Source of the DNA: Chitinispirillaceae bacterium
GTDB lineage: Bacteria; Fibrobacterota; Chitinivibrionia; Chitinivibrionales; Chitinispirillaceae
Direction: 5' to 3'
Length of the DNA: 64,000 nucleotides
NCBI GenBank assembly: GCA_016929595.1
Contig: JAFGIN010000068.1
Location: forward strand, 1-64,000
Shown here: positions 16,844-24,162 of the stretch, one piece after another
Layout of the letters: each line of letters begins with the position of its first letter
How positions within the stretch are numbered: position 1 is the first letter of the stretch
Made by a program: the position numbers and the translations under genes
Notes under the pieces: generated by a model
Database searches by the model: none
Seen by the model: the letters and a program-made list of their open reading frames with translations, nothing else
Told to the model about the DNA's origin: nothing

Positions 16844-19175
16844 TTGTGGACTGTTCTTTTTTGATTCCACGGTACTGCAACGTTTTTTCGTTTCTTCCCT
16901 GTCATCGATTTCCGGTCATCAGCTGAAAGAGTGGCTCAGGCCAGTCCCGATTTTCTTTATGTCAACATTTCTATTTTTAAGCTGTCAAATCGATGTGACT
17001 TCCGGCGGCCCTGGAACCAGCACTGAAGTGGTTGGTTGTATTAAAACCGCTGATGAAAAAGCCGCTTCCGGCCTTACGGTTACCCTGTACCGCTATAGTG
17101 AGGGCACAAATTCCTACAGCAGTTCTAAAGTGGTAACCAGCATAAATGGAGAGTTCAGGTTTGATGATATCGATACCGGCCTGTATCTTCTTGATGCAAC
17201 CGATCAACATGGCAACCGTGTAATGCAGGTAGTTACTCTGAGTGCTGATCCTCAAAGTCGTCATCTGGGAACCTGCTACATTGAACCGATGGGATCTCTG
17301 AGTGGATATATTGCGAACACAACAGATACATTAATTGGTGTAGACGCAAGGGTACTTATCTTTAAAGACAAGTTTTCCATTGATCGTATAGAAGGTGTGA
17401 ATGATGGTTTTACGATTAACACACTTCCTCCTGGAATGTTTGACATCACGATCCTTGGACTGATCGTACGTTCAGACAGTCGAATGCCAATAGATGTAAC
17501 TTTTCTTGAATCAACCGTAAAAGTTTCTTCCAATTCATCAACAGTCATCGATACAATCGATCTCAACGAAGCCACGATTCTCAACAATGATACAAGCATT
17601 GCAGAACTGAATCTGTTAAAAGATTTTCTGGAAAAAGCAGGTAGTACTCAGTCTGTTCCTGCAAGCTGGTTTCATCCTACTACCGGACACCTTGGTTCTA
17701 TTGATGTACATTCGACAAATAAGATGTCTCTTGATAGTGCAATCCGGATACTTGCATCTTTTCCCGGCCTCGAGAGACTCCATCTGTCCGGATTTGGAGG
17801 AGCACACATCCCAGAGACGCTTTTTACTTTCAAGTCCCTCTCGGAGCTTTCACTAACCAACGGGGAAATTGTCACCATCCCCGAAGAGATTGTCAATTTA
17901 AAATTTCTGCGTTCGATGCGATTTATTAATAATAAAATAACTACACTTCCTGATTATATTCTTAACAAAAGTCTTCCGCGTCTGGAACGTATTGACATTA
18001 CAGGTAATCCTTTAAAACGAATCGAATGGGAACAGCAGCAACTGATAAATTCATTGCTCGATGACATGATAGAAGTTGTCCTCGCAGAAGTACCTTTTGC
18101 AATAAATGAACGGGATTACCGCGCACTTCTTGCCATTTTCGATAAAAACAATCTTAATGACAGAATGGTGCACTCCTATATCGCTACAGGAAGCGGATTA
18201 AATGACCGCGATGCAGTTGTTAAACTTTCCATCAGCGATGCAACTATATCTACTTTACCGGATGAGTTGAGTGATCTTATTAACCTCCGGTCGTTGCATA
18301 TCTTCAGGAATTCGATGGATACACTTCCGGAAGTATTCGGATCACTTTACAGCCTGGAGAATCTGCACATTACCAATGGTACCATACGTGCATTGCCATC
18401 TCAAATGGGGCGATGCACAAACCTTAAAACGATCAATTTTTCAAATAATTACATTCAACGTCTGCCAAAATGGCTTGGTCTTTTACGTTCTTTGAAATGC
18501 GCAGATTTTTCCAACAACTGTATTGATACGACAAACACAATTATCCCGTCTACCTGTATTGTTGACCAGCTGCAGTGTGGTATTTCATCACCTGCACCAG
18601 ACTCACTTTACCTTAAAGATATATCAATTGTTAACAAAATTATCAACTTCAATAATGCTGCAGATTTACCACTAATGGAATATATACAGTGCCGTAATAA
18701 TCGCGTGGTACTGCTTCGGATGGTTCTTAAAGATAATGCCAGTCTTGCATCCTATGATACCCTCTGCGCCATGGCTCTTGAACTGGACAGTCTTAAAACT
18801 CTGCATGTAGTATTAGGTAATACAGAAGAAAAACTCCCTGTGACCTCAAAAATATTCCCGTCTCTGGAGGGATTTATCGGAACTGGCGGCGCACTTCAAT
18901 TCATAGATCATTCATTTGCAATTTCATTCCCATCATTGAAAAGTATTGCTCTTCCCGGAAACAGGTTCTCCAGGATACCCGAAGCAATCAAATCTCTGCC
19001 ATTACTTGTTTCGATAGATCTGTATTTCAATTTCTTATCAGGCCTGTCGAACGAAGACTCGCTCTGGCTTAGTTTACGGTCTAATCCTGACCGGCGGGTA
19101 TTATGGGATCACGATTTTGGTTATTCGTACATGCAGGGCCTTTACTGGAGTGAATCACAATTCAGTGGCAATTAA
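16833..19175 (+). CDS. LRR lipoprotein coupled to TIGR02147 regulator
   Basis: A 780-residue protein from the ATG at 16833, which follows GAGGTAGATCAG. A longer frame from 16794 has no ribosome-binding site. The n-region is unusually long (about 35 residues) before the hydrophobic stretch FFMSTFLFLSC, whose Cys is a plausible lipidation site. Next come two carboxypeptidase-regulatory-like beta-sandwiches (residues about 60-250: VVGCIKTADEKAASGLTVTL, DGEFRFDDI-like INGEFRFDDIDTGLYLL). Leucine-rich repeats fill the rest, for example LERLHLSGFGGAHIPETLF, LRSLHIFRNSMDTLPEVFG and LKTINFSNNYIQRLPKWLG. LRR domains usually bind proteins or glycans, and no enzyme motif is visible. It shares its stalk design with the LamG protein at 13090-14751. 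Confidence 0.77.
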   Translation: MRINCGLFFFDSTVLQRFFVSSLSSISGHQLKEWLRPVPIFFMSTFLFLSCQIDVTSGGPGTSTEVVGCIKTADEKAASGLTVTLYRYSEGTNSYSSSKVVTSINGEFRFDDIDTGLYLLDATDQHGNRVMQVVTLSADPQSRHLGTCYIEPMGSLSGYIANTTDTLIGVDARVLIFKDKFSIDRIEGVNDGFTINTLPPGMFDITILGLIVRSDSRMPIDVTFLESTVKVSSNSSTVIDTIDLNEATILNNDTSIAELNLLKDFLEKAGSTQSVPASWFHPTTGHLGSIDVHSTNKMSLDSAIRILASFPGLERLHLSGFGGAHIPETLFTFKSLSELSLTNGEIVTIPEEIVNLKFLRSMRFINNKITTLPDYILNKSLPRLERIDITGNPLKRIEWEQQQLINSLLDDMIEVVLAEVPFAINERDYRALLAIFDKNNLNDRMVHSYIATGSGLNDRDAVVKLSISDATISTLPDELSDLINLRSLHIFRNSMDTLPEVFGSLYSLENLHITNGTIRALPSQMGRCTNLKTINFSNNYIQRLPKWLGLLRSLKCADFSNNCIDTTNTIIPSTCIVDQLQCGISSPAPDSLYLKDISIVNKIINFNNAADLPLMEYIQCRNNRVVLLRMVLKDNASLASYDTLCAMALELDSLKTLHVVLGNTEEKLPVTSKIFPSLEGFIGTGGALQFIDHSFAISFPSLKSIALPGNRFSRIPEAIKSLPLLVSIDLYFNFLSGLSNEDSLWLSLRSNPDRRVLWDHDFGYSYMQGLYWSESQFSGN

Positions 19176-19243
19176 TACAACAGCACAGATAGTTTGATCA
19201 GAGTTATACAATTTAATGATAGATAACAGATGTGAGGATGTAT

Positions 19244-21976
19244 ATGTTTAACAATGCAGAAAGAATCTTTTTTTTCATTATTGGAATAATGTGTGCAGAA
19301 GTACTGTCTCTTTCAGAAACCGGCGGCATTCCAACAGGTGGTATGGGCACTGGATATGTCAAATACAATGCCCGCTCAGGTGAATTTGCTGTAAGTGGGA
19401 AAATTCCACCTGCAGCGTCTGATATGGAAAATGAGTTCAGCCAGAAGAAATCAATCAGTTCGGGATTTCATCTCTTTGCAGGAGGGAAATCCGTTATCAA
19501 AGCCCGGACAAACGACGAAAGTGCGCATTTCCCTTTGTATACAGCAAGGTACACTCCTCTTTATACAGCATCTGACGAAATCAACAAGGTAAATTTTTCA
19601 CTTAAAGCCTTCTGTCCGTTTATTCCGGGAGACAATCCTCTTTACTATCAACTGGCAACTTCACCTCTGGCTTTTTTTGAAATCACAGCAGAAAACAGTA
19701 GCAATGCGGCTGTTGATGTAGCAGTGGCAATGGAATTTACCAACAGGTCTGCACTACAAAATCTCTTAGGTGGAGCTGATACCGGGACAATAATAATTCA
19801 GGACACATGCAGTGCAGTCTCTTATTCTGGAAACACACTTGATGGTAATGCATATTTGTTAATGAAATGTGATGGTAATTCACCTGTATACAGTGCCGGA
19901 TTTAAAGACAGCTTTGCAATTAGCGGTGATCTTGCAAGTTCTACAGGTTATGGAAATTGTGTATCTGCAAAATGCATCATACCTCCAGGTGAATCTGTAC
20001 GTTTTAAATTTACGTTAGCCTGGTGGAGGTTATTCGTTTCGGATACAGATCGTTATGGCACTGGTGTAAATGATAGCGACAACTACTACTATCACAACTT
20101 TTACACAACATCCGGAGATGCCGCTCATTTTGGAGAGCAGTACTTTAATCTCGTTCGCGATGGTGTTACAACCATGGTCAATCGGACAATGGGTTCAAAT
20201 TTTCCAGAATGGTATAAAGAGAGGCTTTTAAACAACCTGTATCCTATGGTCAATAACGCAATTTGCGCCAAAGATGGGCGCACAGCATTCTGGGAGGGAC
20301 AATATCCAGTTATCGGCAGTATCGATCAGGCCCAGCATGCATCACTCTGGTTTACATTCAACTGGCCGAAAAATCAATGGCATGAATTGCAGTATTGGAG
20401 CCGCACAGCGCATACCGGAATAAATGAGGATACGACTCTGAAGGGACAAATACATCATGATTTTAATCAGGGTCCGGAAAAATTTACTTTTGATGCACAT
20501 TTCATGTGTCCGTGGGATAATTACCTTCGTAACGATTACTGGTATTGTCCTAATTCCACCACCTGGTCGGATCTCAACGTAATGGCAATCTTTAAACTAT
20601 ATGAATTAATGCTGGCGACAGGTGACCGAGATTCTCTTCTGGTATATTATCCAAAAATTCTCCTGACCGCAGAACGGTTACTCTTACAATGCACCCAATC
20701 ACAGTCCAGATTGCCTCTGAACACCAGAAGCACGTATGACTCTGATAATTTTATTCTTCCACAATACGTTTCCGGAATCTCACTTGTAGCATTTCTCGCA
20801 ATGGAAGAGCTTGCAAAATTTTCAGGTGACACTCTTACCGCACAAAAGTTCCGTGAATGGTATACTGCTGCACGCAGCGAATTCAGAACAGTTCTGTTCA
20901 ATACAGAATTCTGCAACCGCAGGAGCAACGCTGAAGGTGATATAGCGGGATACAGCTGGGGGAATTTTTTCTCTCTTGAATCGATCATGGATGCAGACGT
21001 CATTAACACCGGATGTCAAAGACTCTGGAATGTTTACGCTGTCGAGACCAGAAATAAACTGGGGAGCTGGCACTTTTATACATGTGATCACTGGGGAGGA
21101 GCAGAAATAGCACGCGGCGCTCCGGATACGGCGATGAGCCTTTTTAAACTGGATTATGACTATCATCATGATTCAAACAGAAGCTACGTATTCTGGCAGA
21201 GTCTCTGGAACTCCAACAAAACACATGACAGTTATGTAACTGCCCCAAGCGCCTGGCGTTCCTATTTCCAGATGACCGGCTACATGATTGACAATGCTAA
21301 CAACCGTCTCTGGATCAGACCAAAAGTTCCATCATCAATGGAAGGTAAAATAACCAACGCACCCCTACCCAATCCCGGAGGATGGGGTATGCTTAACTAT
21401 CAGGAAACGCCATCCACACCTGGCAGTTTTACACAGAGTATCCGGGTAATGTTTGATTCACTTGTCGCCGTAAATGAACTTGTTCTGAAAAATAATACCG
21501 GTTCAGATACACCTTTTATTAAAGTCAATAACCTGACTCCGGAAACCGGTAGTTTTACTGTTACCACACAGGACTGGGGAATCGAAAAAAATATCCGGAT
21601 CGCATTTGCCACTCCTTTATCTATTGATAAAAACGGAATATCTGTTCAGGCATCTTCTCAACCGATATCCGTTAATCCATCAAGGCCCATCAAGGCCAGG
21701 TCCCGTTTGTCTATTTTATCCGGATCGCTCAACATCGGTAAGCCAATCCGTTTTTCAACCGGCAGTGCTGGAACGATTACCGTAGAATTACTCTCATTAA
21801 ACGGGGCAAAACTCGCAACGTTATACAAACAGAATGTCCTTGAGGCCGGAAATCATTCATTTATCTGGAACGGAGCGACACGCGGAACAAGAGGTTTAAC
21901 AACACAGATAATGATTTTAAGGATTTCTTCCCCAGATGGGTGTGTGTCCAGGCAGGTGATCGTGAATGGTCATTAG
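19244..21976 (+). CDS. Secreted GH116-type glycosidase
   Basis: A 910-residue protein from the ATG at 19244, six bases after GAGG; GTG 19232 and ATG 19238 are in frame but have poorer spacing. The signal peptide is residues 1-22. SETGGIPTGGMGTGYVKYNA is the conserved N-terminal opening of GBA2/GH116 beta-glucosidase-like enzymes. The all-alpha catalytic domain includes RTAFWEGQYPVIG, with Glu351 at the family's nucleophile position, and NTRSTYDSDNF, with Asp499 at the acid/base position. Known members cleave beta-glucosides or beta-xylosides. The C-terminal 90 residues are a FlgD-like/T9SS domain (GTITVELLSLNGAKLATLYK). It follows the LRR lipoprotein by 68 bases and is the only enzyme of this small plus-strand module. 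Confidence 0.75.
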   Translation: MFNNAERIFFFIIGIMCAEVLSLSETGGIPTGGMGTGYVKYNARSGEFAVSGKIPPAASDMENEFSQKKSISSGFHLFAGGKSVIKARTNDESAHFPLYTARYTPLYTASDEINKVNFSLKAFCPFIPGDNPLYYQLATSPLAFFEITAENSSNAAVDVAVAMEFTNRSALQNLLGGADTGTIIIQDTCSAVSYSGNTLDGNAYLLMKCDGNSPVYSAGFKDSFAISGDLASSTGYGNCVSAKCIIPPGESVRFKFTLAWWRLFVSDTDRYGTGVNDSDNYYYHNFYTTSGDAAHFGEQYFNLVRDGVTTMVNRTMGSNFPEWYKERLLNNLYPMVNNAICAKDGRTAFWEGQYPVIGSIDQAQHASLWFTFNWPKNQWHELQYWSRTAHTGINEDTTLKGQIHHDFNQGPEKFTFDAHFMCPWDNYLRNDYWYCPNSTTWSDLNVMAIFKLYELMLATGDRDSLLVYYPKILLTAERLLLQCTQSQSRLPLNTRSTYDSDNFILPQYVSGISLVAFLAMEELAKFSGDTLTAQKFREWYTAARSEFRTVLFNTEFCNRRSNAEGDIAGYSWGNFFSLESIMDADVINTGCQRLWNVYAVETRNKLGSWHFYTCDHWGGAEIARGAPDTAMSLFKLDYDYHHDSNRSYVFWQSLWNSNKTHDSYVTAPSAWRSYFQMTGYMIDNANNRLWIRPKVPSSMEGKITNAPLPNPGGWGMLNYQETPSTPGSFTQSIRVMFDSLVAVNELVLKNNTGSDTPFIKVNNLTPETGSFTVTTQDWGIEKNIRIAFATPLSIDKNGISVQASSQPISVNPSRPIKARSRLSILSGSLNIGKPIRFSTGSAGTITVELLSLNGAKLATLYKQNVLEAGNHSFIWNGATRGTRGLTTQIMILRISSPDGCVSRQVIVNGH

Positions 21977-22309
21977 TTTTTATCGGAATCGGTATGGTCA
22001 TCGAAAATTACTGTAATTTTTATTCGCGCAATTAAATAGTACTCACTGTAATCTCGCTAAAGCTTATAATTTTGAATCCTGTCCTTAAGAACAGGCCACC
22101 CTTAGGTGTTGAACGGGTACTATTTAATTGCCGATGTAATAAGGATCGATTCCGATGCCGATATCGACCCCGACTGCGAAATTTGCCTATTAACTGGAAG
22201 CGTATCAGAATACCAGCCGACCATTACTATCCAGGTCACGATTTTTGCTACTACCTTAGATAGCTATTGATTTCCATCAATTCAACAAGCCATAACAAAG
22301 CGAGAATTT
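21977..22309. other. Gene-free stretch with a 15-bp inverted repeat and repeat fragments
   Basis: No supported gene is seen; a 63-codon frame at 22072 is not credible. The stretch contains the inverted-repeat element 22028-22131, a near-perfect palindrome at about 22079-22096 (CCTGT..CTTAAG..ACAGG), and a copy of the TCGG repeat (22147-22161) that also occurs at 35441. Confidence 0.6.
22028..22131. repeat. 15-bp perfect inverted repeat enclosing structured DNA
   Basis: GCAATTAAATAGTAC at 22028-22042 is repeated in exact reverse complement at 22117-22131, 74 bases apart. The enclosed DNA contains the palindrome CCTGTC-CTTAAG-AACAGG (one mismatched pair) and a small CACC/GGTG hairpin. The whole could fold into a multi-branched structure. 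It resembles a short non-autonomous mobile element or a structured RNA; no family was recognised. Confidence 0.55.
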
Positions 22310-23344
22310 ATGAATTCATACCTGCCTGAATTACAATCCACTATTGAAAAAATCCTCTCGGGTCCGCGCGGACTTCTTGCTGCTGATGAAAGTTTTGGCA
22401 CGATCGGAAAAAGGTTTGCAAAGAACAGTATCGAATCCACTCCTGAAACAAGACGCACCTACCGGGAACTTCTTTTTTCAACTCCCGGCATTGAAAACTA
22501 TATCTCTGGTGTGATACTGTTTGATGAAACGATTCATCAGAAGACTTCGACGGGAGTTGCTTTTCCGGAATATCTAAAGAAAAAAGGTATTATCCCCGGA
22601 ATAAAAGTAGATAAAGGTACCATTGAATTATCAAACTATACCGGAGATAAAATTACTGAAGGTCTTGATGGCCTTTTGAACCGATGCATTGAATATAAAG
22701 AAAAAGGTGCCCTCTTTACTAAGTGGAGAGCCCTGTTTCACATCGGACCCTCAATACCGTCTTCTTTTGCGATTGAGGCGAATGCCTTCGTTCTATCACG
22801 ATTCGCTTCAATATGTCAATCATGCGGACTGGTTCCGATCGTTGAACCGGAAGTCAGTATAGAGGGAACACATGACATCGGCATGTGTGAAGAAGTGACC
22901 GAAACAGTCCTGAAATCGGTATTCAATTTTTTACATTTTCATAAAGTATACCTTGAAGGAATCATTTTAAAACCGAATATGGTCCTGAGCGGTAAAGATA
23001 ACCCGAAAAAAGCCTCATCTGAGGAGGTCGCCGAGAGGACACTGAGGACACTTCGCAGGAGTGTACCTGCAGCGGTCCCGGCAATAGCGTTTCTTTCCGG
23101 AGGACAATCGCCGCTTGAAGCTACCCAACATCTTGCTGCAATAAATAAAGCTAAAAACCAGCCCTGGGCTCTTACCTTCTCATTCTCCCGTGCACTTCAG
23201 GACCTGCCGCTTCAGGCATGGAAAGGCAACCAGTCAAATCTCATCGCAGCACAGCAGCTGTTTCTTCATCGGGCACAGTGTAACAGCGCAGCCCGCGAAG
23301 GTACCTGGTCTGCACTTATGGAATCTGAGCCCCCTCGTTTATAA
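22310..23344 (+). CDS. Class I fructose-bisphosphate aldolase
   Basis: A 344-residue cytoplasmic enzyme of glycolysis/gluconeogenesis that interconverts fructose 1,6-bisphosphate with two triose phosphates. It matches the eukaryote-like class I (Schiff-base) type throughout: RGLLAADESFGTIGKRF near the N-terminus, ISGVILFDETIHQKT, LVPIVEPEVSIEGTHDI, and GIILKPNMVLSG with the Schiff-base Lys221. FLSGGQSPLEATQHLAAIN supplies the phosphate loop, and LTFSFSRALQDLPLQAWKG the conserved C-terminal barrel strand. The family's C-terminal tyrosine tail is not obvious. It ends 11 bases before the Ku gene, so the two may be co-transcribed, an odd partnership. Confidence 0.92.
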   Translation: MNSYLPELQSTIEKILSGPRGLLAADESFGTIGKRFAKNSIESTPETRRTYRELLFSTPGIENYISGVILFDETIHQKTSTGVAFPEYLKKKGIIPGIKVDKGTIELSNYTGDKITEGLDGLLNRCIEYKEKGALFTKWRALFHIGPSIPSSFAIEANAFVLSRFASICQSCGLVPIVEPEVSIEGTHDIGMCEEVTETVLKSVFNFLHFHKVYLEGIILKPNMVLSGKDNPKKASSEEVAERTLRTLRRSVPAAVPAIAFLSGGQSPLEATQHLAAINKAKNQPWALTFSFSRALQDLPLQAWKGNQSNLIAAQQLFLHRAQCNSAAREGTWSALMESEPPRL

Positions 23345-23355
23345 AGAGGTACTAC

Positions 23356-24153
23356 ATGCGTGCAATCTGGTCGGGAGCTTTGAGTTTCGGGTTAATTTAT
23401 ATTCCGGTAAAGCTGTATGATGCAACCCAAAGCCACACCATAGATTTTGATCTCCTTCGCCGCTCGGATTATTGCAGAATCCATTATGCAAAAGTCTGTA
23501 GAGAAACAGGCGAAGAGATCCCTAAGGAAGAGATTGTCCGGGGGTATCAATACAGCAAAGGAAAATATGTCATCGTTGATGAGGATGATTTCAGACGGGC
23601 AAATGTCAAAAAGAGTCAGACAATTGAAATCGTAGCGTTTGTTAAAGAATCCGAAGTCGATATCAGGTTTCTTGAAAAGCCCTATTTTACTGAACCGGCT
23701 AAGGAGGCTGGTAAAGCATACGCACTTCTGCGAGAAGCGCTGCTTAGCAGTGGAAAAGCCGCTATCGCCCGATACGTTATGAGACGACGTGAACATCTGG
23801 CGCTGATCAAGGCTTCAGAATCGGTAATCATTCTTAACAATCTGAGATTCGCCGATGAACTTCGCAGCTCCGAAGAACTCGATCTGCCTGCAAGAGGTAC
23901 AGCTCAATTAAATGACAAAGAATTCGATCTGGCTGTCAAACTTATCGATCAATTAACAGAAAAGTGGGAACCTCATCAATATAAAGACACCTACTATGAG
24001 GAACTGAAAGAATTGCTCAAAAGAAAAATCGAAGGTAAAGCTGAAGAGGCACCACCAGAAGTCGTTTCTCCACAGCCTGCTGTTGCCGACCTTTTCGCAC
24101 GTCTTAATCAAAGCCTTGAACTGGCACGAACAAAAAACAGAAAAGCGGCGTAA
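23356..24153 (+). CDS. ku: Ku protein (non-homologous end joining)
   Basis: A 265-residue protein. Prokaryotic Ku forms a ring-shaped homodimer that threads on broken DNA ends and recruits LigD. The N-terminus MRAIWSGALSFGLIYIPVKL is the diagnostic opening of the family. HYAKVCRETGEEIPKEEIVR, IVDEDDFRRANVKKSQTIEI and YFTEPAKEAGKAYALLREAL follow in the usual order, and the length is normal. The C-terminal tail is lysine/glutamate-rich, typical of the DNA- and LigD-interacting end. It lies ten bases before ligD, which makes a two-gene NHEJ operon. Confidence 0.95.
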   Translation: MRAIWSGALSFGLIYIPVKLYDATQSHTIDFDLLRRSDYCRIHYAKVCRETGEEIPKEEIVRGYQYSKGKYVIVDEDDFRRANVKKSQTIEIVAFVKESEVDIRFLEKPYFTEPAKEAGKAYALLREALLSSGKAAIARYVMRRREHLALIKASESVIILNNLRFADELRSSEELDLPARGTAQLNDKEFDLAVKLIDQLTEKWEPHQYKDTYYEELKELLKRKIEGKAEEAPPEVVSPQPAVADLFARLNQSLELARTKNRKAA

Positions 24154-24162
24154 GCCATTTGC

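Noticed and set aside
22072-22263. 63-codon frame between the GH116 and aldolase genes
   Set aside because: It runs through the inverted repeat and TCGG repeat, has no ribosome-binding site and an Arg/Cys-rich composition unlike a real protein.
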